Positions 52,366 through 61,127 of a stretch of DNA of 64,000 nt are shown one piece after another. The position numbers and the translations under genes were made by a program. The notes under the pieces were generated by a model. The model was given only the letters and a program-made list of their open reading frames with translations. It did not search any database and was not told where the DNA came from. Source of the stretch: CAWKEY01 sp963848675 (GTDB lineage: Bacteria > Pseudomonadota > Gammaproteobacteria > Methylococcales > Methylomonadaceae). The DNA is taken from NCBI GenBank assembly GCA_963848675.1, contig CAWKEY010000030.1, positions 1-64,000 of the forward strand, in the 5' to 3' direction. How positions within the stretch are numbered: the first letter of the stretch is position 1; every line of letters begins with the position of its first letter.

Positions 52366-54780
52366 CTAAACATCCAGATTAGTGACATCCAGTGCGTTTT
52401 TGACGATAAAATCGCGGCGGGGCTCAACCACATCGCCCATCAGGGTGGTGAATATCTCATCGGCGGCAACCACGTCTTCAATCCTGACCTGTAGCAGTCT
52501 GCGATTATTGGCATCCAGCGTGGTCTCCCACAGTTGTTCCGGGTTCATCTCGCCCAAGCCTTTGTAGCGCTGAATATGCTGGCCTTTTTTAACTTCTTTC
52601 ATCATCCACTCAAAAGCTTCTTTGAAGGTACCGACCTGCTGTTGTCTTTCGCCCATTTGAATGAAGGATTTTTCAGTAAACATACCCGCCGTGTCTTCGG
52701 CATATTGGGCGATTTGCTTATAATCTTTACCGGTGAAAAAAGTGGACTGCAAGACAAAGGTTTTGGTGTTTCCGTGCAGACGTTTATTCACAACGACAGA
52801 AAAATCATTGGCGGCCTTATAGTCCAATTCTATCGAGAATAAGGATTTGCCCGCTCTGGCATTCAGCTGCTGCTCCATGTCGGCAAACCAGGCCGCAAGC
52901 TTGTGCTGATCCTGCCGAAGCTCGTCATTCATTACCTGCATATAAGACAGCTGCTCGAGAAAACTGTCATCGTAGCGTCTGAACAAACGATTAATAATAC
53001 CGGCTACACCGGTAAACTCTTTTGCCAGTTTTTCCAGGCCCTGGCCTTGAATCGGCGGTACAGCCTCATCGGTAAAAAGTTGCGCCTTGTCCAATGCCAG
53101 TTGAATCAGGTATTCATTTAATTGAGCATCGTCTTTGACGTAGTGCTCCTGCTTGCCTTTCTTGACCTTGTACAAGGGTGGCTGGGCAATATAGATATAG
53201 CCTTTTTCGACTATTTCGGGCAGTTGCCGGTAAAAAAACGTCAGCAGCAGGGTGCGGATATGTGAGCCGTCGACGTCCGCGTCGGTCATGATGATAATGC
53301 GGTGATAACGCAGTTTGGCCAGATTGTACTCATCCTTGCCGATACCGCAGCCTAATGCCGTGATTAAGGTGCCGACCTCTTCCGAGGAAATCATTTTGTC
53401 GAAACGGGCTTTCTCGACATTCAAAATCTTGCCTTTCAAGGGCAAGATAGCCTGCGTCCGCCGGTCCCTGCCTTGTTTGGCTGAACCGCCCGCCGAATCC
53501 CCTTCCACAATGAACAATTCGGACAAGGCCGGATCTTTTTCCTGGCAGTCCGCCAGTTTGCCCGGCAAGCCGGCAATATCCAGCGTGGTTTTGCGCCGGG
53601 TCATTTCACGCGCCTTGCGGGCAGCTTCTCTGGCACGCGCGGCATCGACAATCTTGCCGACGATGGCTTTCGCGATTTGCGGCTTTTCCAGCAAAAATTC
53701 CTGTAATTTCTCATTCATGGTCGACTCAACCAGCGGCTTGACTTCCGAAGAGACCAGTTTGTCCTTGGTTTGCGAGGAGAACTTGGGGTCGGGCACCTTA
53801 ACAGAAAGTACGGCCGTCAAGCCTTCACGGGCATCATCACCGGTCGTTTGGACTTTTTCTTTTTTTGCCAACCCGCTGGATTCAATGTATTGATTGATGG
53901 TTCGTGTCAGCGCGCCTCGAAAACCGGCCAAGTGACTGCCGCCATCACGCTGCGGTATATTGTTGGTGTAACAGAAAACGTTTTCCTGATAGGAATCATT
54001 CCACTGCATCGCCACTTCGATAGTCACGCCTTCTTTCTCGGCAATAAAATGGAATACTTCCGGGAACAGCGGGGTTTTGTTTTTATTAAGGTGCTCAACG
54101 AAGGCGCTGATGCCGCCTTCAAATTCGAAAACATCCTGCCTTTCGGTGCGCTCATCTTCCAGGCTGATACGCACACCTGAGTTCAGGAAGGATAACTCTC
54201 TGAGTCGTTTCGCCAGGATGTCATAGTGAAACTCGACATCGGTAAAGGTTTCGGTGCTAGGTTTAAAATTGATCAATGTGCCATTGCCGTCGGCAGGCCC
54301 TGCTGGTGCTAATGGAGCGACCGGATTGCCCATACGATATTGCTGCTTATACAGCTGGCCATTCTTGCGTACTTCCAGATTTAATTCCTCGGACAGCGCA
54401 TTAACAACGGAAACACCTACCCCATGCAGCCCGCCGGACACCTTGTAGGCATTATCATCGAACTTACCGCCCGCGTGCAGTACCGTCATAATGACTTCTG
54501 CGGCCGACCGGCCTTCTTCTTCATGAATATCCACCGGAATGCCGCGGCCGTCATCCGAAACGGTGACCGAGCCGTTACTATGAATAACCACCCTGACTTC
54601 CTTGCAATAGCCGGCCAAGGCCTCGTCTATGGAGTTGTCGACTACTTCGAAGACCATATGATGCAAGCCGGTACCATCATCCGTATCACCAATATACATA
54701 CCCGGCCGTTTACGTACGGCATCGAGTCCTTTTAAAACTTGAATATTAGTACTGTCATATTGATCGCGCTGATTACTCAT
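52366..54780 (-). CDS. gyrB: DNA gyrase subunit B
   Basis: An 804-residue GyrB. ATPase domain: YIGDTDDGTGLHHMVFEVVDNSIDEALAG, SDDGRGIPVDIHEEEGRSAAEVIMTVLHAGGKF, GGLHGVGVSVVNALS. TOPRIM domain: SELFIVEGDSAGGSAKQGRDRRTQAILPLKGKILNVEKA, MTDADVDGSHIRTLLLTFFYR. The C-terminal QRYKGLGEMNPEQLWETT segment binds GyrA. The length includes the roughly 165-residue insertion of gammaproteobacterial GyrB. Last gene of dnaA-dnaN-recF-gyrB, 29 bp after recF. Confidence 0.97.
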   Translation of the reverse strand: MSNQRDQYDSTNIQVLKGLDAVRKRPGMYIGDTDDGTGLHHMVFEVVDNSIDEALAGYCKEVRVVIHSNGSVTVSDDGRGIPVDIHEEEGRSAAEVIMTVLHAGGKFDDNAYKVSGGLHGVGVSVVNALSEELNLEVRKNGQLYKQQYRMGNPVAPLAPAGPADGNGTLINFKPSTETFTDVEFHYDILAKRLRELSFLNSGVRISLEDERTERQDVFEFEGGISAFVEHLNKNKTPLFPEVFHFIAEKEGVTIEVAMQWNDSYQENVFCYTNNIPQRDGGSHLAGFRGALTRTINQYIESSGLAKKEKVQTTGDDAREGLTAVLSVKVPDPKFSSQTKDKLVSSEVKPLVESTMNEKLQEFLLEKPQIAKAIVGKIVDAARAREAARKAREMTRRKTTLDIAGLPGKLADCQEKDPALSELFIVEGDSAGGSAKQGRDRRTQAILPLKGKILNVEKARFDKMISSEEVGTLITALGCGIGKDEYNLAKLRYHRIIIMTDADVDGSHIRTLLLTFFYRQLPEIVEKGYIYIAQPPLYKVKKGKQEHYVKDDAQLNEYLIQLALDKAQLFTDEAVPPIQGQGLEKLAKEFTGVAGIINRLFRRYDDSFLEQLSYMQVMNDELRQDQHKLAAWFADMEQQLNARAGKSLFSIELDYKAANDFSVVVNKRLHGNTKTFVLQSTFFTGKDYKQIAQYAEDTAGMFTEKSFIQMGERQQQVGTFKEAFEWMMKEVKKGQHIQRYKGLGEMNPEQLWETTLDANNRRLLQVRIEDVVAADEIFTTLMGDVVEPRRDFIVKNALDVTNLDV

Positions 54781-54809
54781 CGATATTTCCGCTTGGTCTG
54801 TTGTTACGC

Positions 54810-55904
54810 TTATGTTCCACGTGGAACATTGCTAGGTTTTATATTTCCGTGTTCCACGTGGAACATTTTAAAGTTTTTTAGGTGCTTCAATTCTCCCAAA
54901 TCGGCATGTTCGGTGGCTGTTATAAACACCTGACAATCCATTGCCGATAAGTAATTAAGCAATTTAGCCCGGTTGGCCATATCCAGTTCTGCCGCAAAAT
55001 CGTCAATCAGAATGCAGCCTATATGTTTTTGCTCATTCGCCAGCAACTGAACCTGCGCCAGCTTCATGCTTAAAACCAGCAGCTTTAACTGGCCGCGTGA
55101 CACAAAATCCTTCGCCAGCCTGTTGTTAATCTGCAATTGAAAATCGCCACGATGCGGGCCGCTGTGGGTGTAGCCATAGTGTAGGTCTTTATCCCTGTCA
55201 TCGGTTAAAACCTGCTGCAATTTCTTTGCAGTATCCCAGCCCGGCAGTAGTTTGATGTCGATGAGATCGATATCCAGAAAAGTGCTGAGAATCTGAAGAA
55301 ACACCGGCTTAAGCTTGTCCAGATATCGCTGACGGCAGCTATTGACTATTGTACCGTAATACGCGAGCTCTTTATCCCAAACATTAAGGGGCTGCGGACT
55401 TCTGGTTTTTAATAATGAGTTGCGTTGTGATAGCGCTTTTTTGAATTTACGCCAGGCACTTAAAAAGTTTTCTTCGTCGTTAAAAACGCCCCAGTCTAAA
55501 AATTCTCGCCGCAGTTGCGGGCCGGCATCGAGTAATTCATAACTCTTCGGATGTATCAGCTGCAAGGGCAACGCATAGGCCAGATCTGATCTTTTTTGAC
55601 TGGAGTGCTGATTGACTCGAATCGCAACGTTTTTACCATCAAGCTGAATGCCTAAATGGACAAGCCGGCCATCCGGCTGCACTGTTTGGGCGGAGACAAT
55701 CAGATGCTCCTGCTCCGTATTAATGACAGTCTTGATTGATGCGGAGCGGAACGATTTTGCTCTGCCCAGAATAAAAACCGCTTCGATCAAGGAGCTTTTG
55801 CCGCTGGCATTGGCTCCGACAATGAAATTAATGCCCGGCGAAGGGGTGAGGGTTTGTTGCAGAATATTCCTGACGCTGTAAATATCCAGCCGCAGTAAAG
55901 TCAT
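54810..55904 (-). CDS. recF: DNA replication and repair protein RecF
   Basis: A 364-residue SMC-like ATPase: Walker A VGANASGKSSLIEAVFILGRAKSFR (about 30-50), signature SRGQLKLLVLSMKLAQ and Walker B ILIDDFAAELD near the C-terminus. It loads RecA at gapped DNA with RecO and RecR. The start lies 10 bp after the dnaN stop. The extreme C-terminus (MFHVEHGNIKPSNVPRGT) is encoded by DNA containing two perfect parS sites, so this tail is shaped by the partition sites rather than by RecF function. Confidence 0.95.
   Translation of the reverse strand: MTLLRLDIYSVRNILQQTLTPSPGINFIVGANASGKSSLIEAVFILGRAKSFRSASIKTVINTEQEHLIVSAQTVQPDGRLVHLGIQLDGKNVAIRVNQHSSQKRSDLAYALPLQLIHPKSYELLDAGPQLRREFLDWGVFNDEENFLSAWRKFKKALSQRNSLLKTRSPQPLNVWDKELAYYGTIVNSCRQRYLDKLKPVFLQILSTFLDIDLIDIKLLPGWDTAKKLQQVLTDDRDKDLHYGYTHSGPHRGDFQLQINNRLAKDFVSRGQLKLLVLSMKLAQVQLLANEQKHIGCILIDDFAAELDMANRAKLLNYLSAMDCQVFITATEHADLGELKHLKNFKMFHVEHGNIKPSNVPRGT
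54813..54828. promoter_or_regulatory. parS: parS site 1
   Basis: TGTTCCACGTGGAACA, a perfect match to the 16-bp parS consensus bound by ParB. It overlaps the last codons of recF (NVPRGT). Confidence 0.93.
54850..54865. promoter_or_regulatory. parS: parS site 2
   Basis: A second perfect TGTTCCACGTGGAACA, 37 bp from the first, encoding MFHVEH of RecF. A pair of sites near the origin is typical of ParABS chromosome segregation. Confidence 0.93.
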
Positions 55905-55914
55905 AATCGACCGA

Positions 55915-57015
55915 TTACAGCCTCATGGGCATCACAATAAATTTATACATCTGATCAATGGGCTCATTGATGAAGCAACTGCTGGCGTTGCTTGCTATGG
56001 TCAAAACAGCCAATTCTGAATCCAGATTTGCTACCGCATCCAACAGGTATTGAGCATTGAATGCAATGGTTAAGGGTTCGCCGAGATACTCGATGGGCAA
56101 TTCTTCCTCAGCCTCATCATGCTCTGGATTATGCGTGCTGATTTTTAGGCTGTCAGGATCAATATCAAGGGTTACGCCTTTAAATTTTTCGTTAGATAAA
56201 ATGGCAACACGGGTGAGCGCATCTTTGAGCAAATGTTTCTGTATATGAATGGAGTTAAAAAACGCCTGCTGGAAAACTTTGCCGAAATCAGGATATTTTG
56301 CATCAACGAGTTTTGCCGAGAACACAAGACTGTTGATGAAAATTCTGATGTTGTTGCTGGAAAACTCAATTTTTAATTCGGCATCGGGGTTATCCAGTAA
56401 ACGGCTAAGCTCCAAAACGCCTTTTCTGGGTAAAATAATCCGGGCTTCATAGCCGGTGGGTTGATCCAGCTGATCTTCATAAATGGCCAAGCGATGTCCG
56501 TCAGAAGCAACCAGCTTGAGTTTGCTATTGGAAATATGCAGCAACAAGCCATTCAGATAATAACGGACATCCTGATTGGCCATAGAAAATATGGTTTTAT
56601 CCAAGGCCTTTTTAAATTTGCCGGCATTGATAAAAAAGTGTTGCTCCAATTCGGATTCGGAAAACTCCGGATAATGTTCAGCGGGCAAACAGCTTAACGA
56701 AAACCGGCTGCGGCTGGATAAAATTTTAATTTTATCATCCTGCTGATCGAATTTGATCTCTGCACCATTCGGCAATAATCGGCAAATATCCAGAAACTTT
56801 CTTGCCGGCACGGTAATTGCGCCCGCCGTTGCATTGACCAGGCTGATTTTGGCAACGATCTGAATTTCAAGATCGGTGCCCGTTAAAATAAGCTGTTCAT
56901 CCTCGATGACCATCAGCACATTAGACAAAATAGGCATGGTTTGTCTTTTTTCGATAACGCTGACAATTTGCTGTAACGGAATTAAAAGCTCTTCTCTATT
57001 TATAATAAAATTCAT
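55915..57015 (-). CDS. dnaN: DNA polymerase III beta subunit (sliding clamp)
   Basis: A 366-residue clamp made of three similar domains. It starts MNFIINREELLIPLQQIVSVIEKRQTMPILSNVLMV and ends with the usual MYKFIVMPMRL. The ATG at 57015 is chosen because the upstream 25 codons in the open frame lack conservation. It lies between dnaA and recF and tethers polymerase III to DNA. Confidence 0.96.
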   Translation of the reverse strand: MNFIINREELLIPLQQIVSVIEKRQTMPILSNVLMVIEDEQLILTGTDLEIQIVAKISLVNATAGAITVPARKFLDICRLLPNGAEIKFDQQDDKIKILSSRSRFSLSCLPAEHYPEFSESELEQHFFINAGKFKKALDKTIFSMANQDVRYYLNGLLLHISNSKLKLVASDGHRLAIYEDQLDQPTGYEARIILPRKGVLELSRLLDNPDAELKIEFSSNNIRIFINSLVFSAKLVDAKYPDFGKVFQQAFFNSIHIQKHLLKDALTRVAILSNEKFKGVTLDIDPDSLKISTHNPEHDEAEEELPIEYLGEPLTIAFNAQYLLDAVANLDSELAVLTIASNASSCFINEPIDQMYKFIVMPMRL

Positions 57016-57201
57016 ATAAAGATATTTTTTATTATTGCTATTAGGATTGGATAGTTCTGTTGAAAACCGGTTTTTGATGTTATCAATCAAGCTGCTAGGC
57101 TGTTATGAAGTGTGTGCAAGAAGCAGTAATTGAGTGTGTGAAGCCTGTCGGTAATTAAGCAAGCGAGATGCAGTGACGTTTTATGCACAGTTTGTTCATG
57201 G
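57016..57201. other. dnaA-dnaN intergenic region with one DnaA-box-like site
   Basis: A 186-bp gap. TTATGCACA at about 57181-57189 fits the relaxed DnaA box TTWTNCACA. I see no cluster of boxes, so this is not sufficient to call an origin. Confidence 0.4.
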
Positions 57202-58518
57202 CTAATGTGACAGGCTTCTCAACAGGTTCGAATAATCTTCTTCAACCTTGCTGTCTGCTTCTTTGAGTTCATTAATGCGCTTGCAGGCATTGATAACGGT
57301 GGTGTGATCGCGCCCGCCAAAGGCATCACCTATTTCTGGAAAACTGTGCGAGGTTAATTCCCTGGCCAAACTCATGGCCATTTGTCGTGGCCGGGTAATC
57401 GATTGCCGCCGGTTTTTTGATGATAAGTCGGCAATCCGTATTTTGTAATATTCGGCGACGGTTTTTTGAATGTTATCTATGTTGACCAGTTTATCCTGCA
57501 AGGAAATCAAATCATGCAGGGCCTCTTTGGTAAACTCGACGGTAATTTCGCGATTGGTGAATTGGGCATTGGCAATTACCCGCCGCAAGGCGCCTTCAAG
57601 ATCACGGACATTGGAGGGGATTCTTTTGGCAATGAAAAAGGCAACTTCCTGAGGCAGATTAACATTCGCCAGATTGGCTTTCTTCATTAAGATTGCCGCG
57701 CGGGTTTCCATGTCGGGTGGTTCGATGGAAACCGGAAGCCCCCAGCCAAATCTTGATTTTAACCGTTCTTCAAGACCGGTAATTTCTTTCGGATATTTAT
57801 CACAGGTTAAAACCACCTGATGTTTCTTTTCCAGTAGCGAATTAAAGGTATGAAAAAACTCTTCTTGAGAACGCTCCTTGCCGGCAAAAAACTGGATGTC
57901 ATCAATTAACAGCACATCGATGCCACGGTAAAATCTTTTAAAATCTTCAATGGTGTTTTGTTGCAGGGCTTTCACCATATCCTGAACAAATTTTTCAGAA
58001 TGCAGATAGATTACCGTTGCAGACGGATTTTTTTGTAAAACTGCATTGCCTATGGCATGCATCATGTGCGTTTTACCCAAACCGGAACTGCCGTAAATAA
58101 GAAGAGGGTTATAGGCCCTGCCTATATTTTCTGAAACCTGAAGTGAAGCCGCTTTGGCCAACTGATTGGATTTACCTTCAACAAAATTATCAAAGGTAAA
58201 AGCCTTGTTCAGAAAGCTGGGGCTGGTTGTTTTGGCCTTTACAGGTTTTGCAGATTTAAGGGCAACTGGCGCTGCGGTGTTTTTGGAACCGATTTCCAGC
58301 ATCAAGCTTAAGCTGCCGTTGGAAAACTCAAAAATGGTTTCCTCAAGTTTTTCAAAATGATGCTGCTTGACCCAATCCAGCACAAATCGGTTGGGCGCCA
58401 GGAGTATAATTTGCCCGTTGCTCTCTACAGCCTGAAGCGGTCTTATCCAGGTGCTGAAATCTGAACCGGATATTTCATTTTCAAGTTTAGCGAGACAGTT
58501 ATTCCAGATTGAGCTCAT
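57202..58518 (-). CDS. dnaA: Chromosomal replication initiator DnaA
   Basis: A 438-residue initiator. Domain I (MSSIWNNCLAKLENEISGSDFSTWIRPLQAVES), AAA+ domain with Walker A YGSSGLGKTHMMHAIGN and Walker B DVLLIDDIQFFAGKERSQEEFFHTFN, arginine finger region LKSRFGWGL, and C-terminal domain IV with the DnaA signature PEIGDAFGGRDHTTVINACKRI that binds DnaA boxes. First gene of the leftward replication block. Confidence 0.97.
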   Translation of the reverse strand: MSSIWNNCLAKLENEISGSDFSTWIRPLQAVESNGQIILLAPNRFVLDWVKQHHFEKLEETIFEFSNGSLSLMLEIGSKNTAAPVALKSAKPVKAKTTSPSFLNKAFTFDNFVEGKSNQLAKAASLQVSENIGRAYNPLLIYGSSGLGKTHMMHAIGNAVLQKNPSATVIYLHSEKFVQDMVKALQQNTIEDFKRFYRGIDVLLIDDIQFFAGKERSQEEFFHTFNSLLEKKHQVVLTCDKYPKEITGLEERLKSRFGWGLPVSIEPPDMETRAAILMKKANLANVNLPQEVAFFIAKRIPSNVRDLEGALRRVIANAQFTNREITVEFTKEALHDLISLQDKLVNIDNIQKTVAEYYKIRIADLSSKNRRQSITRPRQMAMSLARELTSHSFPEIGDAFGGRDHTTVINACKRINELKEADSKVEEDYSNLLRSLSH

Positions 58519-58686
58519 TGAAGTATTTATAAAGTATTGATTTTTTTATTGGGGGAATTTTGCATGTTGCCACTATACAGTAATAAAACATTGCCCCACA
58601 GAATTGACAGGCTATACAGATTATTTTATCATCCGCTGTCTTTTTTATCCGTTTTTGTTAACCCAACATGATCAGGTCTCAGCACA
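58519..58686. promoter_or_regulatory. dnaA-rpmH divergent control region
   Basis: A 168-bp AT-rich region. Rightward, TTGACA (58604-58609), 17 bp, TATCAT (58627-58632) forms a good promoter for rpmH. This is where several gammaproteobacteria have oriC, but no DnaA box cluster is visible. Confidence 0.6.
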
Positions 58687-58821
58687 ATGAAAAGAACATA
58701 CCAGCCCAGTAAAATCAAACGCGCCAGAACCCACGGTTTTCGCGCAAGAATGGCAACCGTCGGCGGCCGTAAAGTACTCAACGCCAGAAGAGCAAAAGGC
58801 CGTGCCAAATTAACAGTCTAG
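58687..58821 (+). CDS. rpmH: Ribosomal protein L34
   Basis: A 44-residue L34: MKRTYQPSKIKRARTHGFRA then RMATVGGRKVLNARRAKGRAKLTV. All conserved positions of L34 are present. It starts the rightward conserved cluster rpmH-rnpA-yidD-yidC-mnmE, divergent from dnaA. Confidence 0.98.
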   Translation: MKRTYQPSKIKRARTHGFRARMATVGGRKVLNARRAKGRAKLTV

Positions 58822-58832
58822 TTGTCCACTGT

Positions 58833-59201
58833 GTGACAGCAAAAGTTTTTAGTTTCCCCCCACGGTTAAGGTTGAAAAAACCGGCTGAATTTAAAAAAGT
58901 TTTTGCCAACCCTGTAAAATCAAGTGACCAGTATTTTACACTATTAGCCATCCGGAATGACTTGGGTCATCCCCGGCTTGGTTTGGCAATTGCCAAAAAG
59001 AATATAAAAAAAGCCGTACACAGGAATGTGATTAAGCGCGCTGTCCGGGAAAACTATCGACAAAAACAACACAGTTTGGGCAGCATGGATATTGTTGTCC
59101 TGGCTCGCAGGGAGGCTAAAGATGCTCCGTTGGACTCGTTAAGACAGTCACTGGAAAGGCATTGGCTTAAGTTGGTAACCCGATGCGATTCGTGTTCATA
59201 G
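58833..59201 (+). CDS. rnpA: Ribonuclease P protein component
   Basis: A 122-residue RnpA starting with GTG. The family signature NVIKRAVRENYRQKQ (about 63-78) is preceded by LGLAIAKKNIKKAVHR, the RNA-binding RNR motif. It binds the RNase P RNA for tRNA 5' maturation. The start is 11 bp after rpmH; its end overlaps yidD. Confidence 0.94.
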   Translation: MTAKVFSFPPRLRLKKPAEFKKVFANPVKSSDQYFTLLAIRNDLGHPRLGLAIAKKNIKKAVHRNVIKRAVRENYRQKQHSLGSMDIVVLARREAKDAPLDSLRQSLERHWLKLVTRCDSCS

Positions 59202-59416
59202 CAATTATAAAGTTTTACAAGTACTTTATTAGTCCCTTGCTTGGCAGTAGCTGCCGCTTCTATCCCAGCTGTTCAAGTTACGCCCTGGAAGCGCTACAAA
59301 TCCACGGCACAATCATCGGCTCCTATCTCGCTCTCAGAAGATTATTAAGATGCCATCCTTTTCATGAAGGTGGCATTGATCCTGTTCCAGAAAAATTTGG
59401 TAATAAGAATGGATAA
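59183..59416 (+). CDS. yidD: Membrane protein insertion efficiency factor YidD
   Basis: A 77-residue YidD: KFYKYFISPLLGSSCRFYPSCSSYALEALQIHG with the conserved cysteines, then LALRRLLRCHPFHEGGIDPVPEKF. It overlaps rnpA by 19 bp and yidC by eight, as usual. Confidence 0.95.
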   Translation: MRFVFIAIIKFYKYFISPLLGSSCRFYPSCSSYALEALQIHGTIIGSYLALRRLLRCHPFHEGGIDPVPEKFGNKNG

Positions 59417-61118
59417 TATAAGATTTATACTGATCGTTGCTTTTGCAATGCTTGTTTTTATGATCTGGCAAGCGTGGCAGATAGATTATGGCCCAAAACC
59501 CGAAGTTGCCGCCATTACCGATCCGGCTGCCGCAATCACCAAAGGTGACCTTCCAAGCGCCGGAGATTCCCCAGCGCAAACTGAAACGGTGCAACAAAAC
59601 ACTGTCGATACACCGCTGGCAGCGGCCCCCTCCTCCAACGTCATTACTGTAAAAACAGATATACTGGCTTTGGAAATTGATACCCTGGGCGGCACAGTGC
59701 GCAATCTTGACTTGCTGGACTATCCGGTAGAAAAAGAAAATACCATAGTCAATCGCTTGCGTGAATTTGTCGGACTCTCGGTTTCCGAAAAAAACCTCGC
59801 CCCAGTGCGTCTATTCAACAGCGATGTTGAAAGACTGTTTGTTGCGGAAAGCGGTTTGATTGCAGACAGCAATTCTGCGGCTGCACCCAACCATCATACG
59901 GTGTTCACAGCTCAACAAAACAGCTATCAATTGCAGAAAGGCCAAGACAGCCTGAGCGTACCGTTAACATGGACGGATAACAACGGCCTTGTGGTTACCA
60001 AAACCTATACCTTTAAGCCGGGCAGCTATCAGATAACCGTAGCGCAAACAGTCAGCAATAATTCTGGCAAAGCCTGGACGGGCAGACAATACAGCCAATT
60101 GTTAAGAGTGCCTTATGAAAACAAGGATGAAAAAAGCAACTCTTTTATTAGAACTTACACCGGTGGCGTGCTTTATACGGAAGCGGAAAAGTATCAAAAA
60201 GTAAGTTACGAGGATATGGCAAAAGAAAATATTGACGTTACCGCTACCGGCGGCTGGACGGCAATGATTCAGCATTATTTTGCCGCGGCCTGGATTCCGC
60301 CTGTTGATGCGGAAAACCATTTCTACAGCAAAGAACTTAAAGATTACCGTTATGTCATAGGGTCTTATTCGGCGCCGGTCAGTGTAGATAACAATGCCGA
60401 CATACAATTTGTGAGCCAGCTGTTTGCCGGACCCAAAATTCAACCAATGATGGAAGGAATCGCCAAAGGCCTGGAATTGACCGTTGATTACAGCTGGCTG
60501 ACTTTTATCGGCAAACCCATTTACTGGCTACTGAATCAGATTCACGACTTAGTGGGTAACTGGGGTTTCGCGATTATGGGTGTCACTCTTTGCATCAAAT
60601 TGTTGTTCTTCAAGCTGTCTCAAGCCAGTTACCAGTCCATGGCTAAAATGCGTAAAATTCAGCCGCGCCTGAAGGAACTGCAAGAGCGGTTTGCCGATGA
60701 CCGGCCGCGTTTCAATAAGGAAATGATGGATATGTACAAGCGCGAGAAGGTTAACCCGCTCGGCGGCTGTTTACCAATACTCGTGCAAATCCCGGTATTC
60801 ATTTCATTGTATTGGGTATTGATTGAAACGGTCGAAATTCGCCAAGCGCCGTTTATGCTATGGATACAGGATTTATCCGCACAGGATCCTTTCTATTTGC
60901 TGCCGCTGCTGTATGGCATCACCATGAAAATTCAGCAAGGTTTAAATCCTGCGCCGATTGATCCGGTGCAGGCCAAAGTGATGAAGATGTTTCCCATCGT
61001 TTTCACCATTTTCTTCCTGTTTTTCCCGGCTGGCTTGGTTTTATACTGGATCGTCAACAATACCCTGTCCATTCTTCAGCAATGGTACATCACCAAAAAA
61101 ATCGCTGAAGCAGAATAA
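59409..61118 (+). CDS. yidC: Membrane protein insertase YidC
   Basis: A 569-residue insertase of the long gammaproteobacterial type. N-terminal membrane segment (NIRFILIVAFAMLVFMIWQAW), large periplasmic domain to about residue 350, then conserved membrane domain: NWGFAIMGVTLCIKLLFFKLSQASYQSMAKMRKIQPRLKELQERF, NPLGGCLPILVQIPVFISLYWVL and the last helices (FTIFFLFFPAGLVLYWIVNNTLSILQQWYI). ATG at 59409 is chosen, overlapping yidD; an upstream ATG would overlap more. It inserts and folds inner-membrane proteins. Confidence 0.96.
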   Translation: MDNIRFILIVAFAMLVFMIWQAWQIDYGPKPEVAAITDPAAAITKGDLPSAGDSPAQTETVQQNTVDTPLAAAPSSNVITVKTDILALEIDTLGGTVRNLDLLDYPVEKENTIVNRLREFVGLSVSEKNLAPVRLFNSDVERLFVAESGLIADSNSAAAPNHHTVFTAQQNSYQLQKGQDSLSVPLTWTDNNGLVVTKTYTFKPGSYQITVAQTVSNNSGKAWTGRQYSQLLRVPYENKDEKSNSFIRTYTGGVLYTEAEKYQKVSYEDMAKENIDVTATGGWTAMIQHYFAAAWIPPVDAENHFYSKELKDYRYVIGSYSAPVSVDNNADIQFVSQLFAGPKIQPMMEGIAKGLELTVDYSWLTFIGKPIYWLLNQIHDLVGNWGFAIMGVTLCIKLLFFKLSQASYQSMAKMRKIQPRLKELQERFADDRPRFNKEMMDMYKREKVNPLGGCLPILVQIPVFISLYWVLIETVEIRQAPFMLWIQDLSAQDPFYLLPLLYGITMKIQQGLNPAPIDPVQAKVMKMFPIVFTIFFLFFPAGLVLYWIVNNTLSILQQWYITKKIAEAE

Positions 61119-61127
61119 CCGCTTGGC

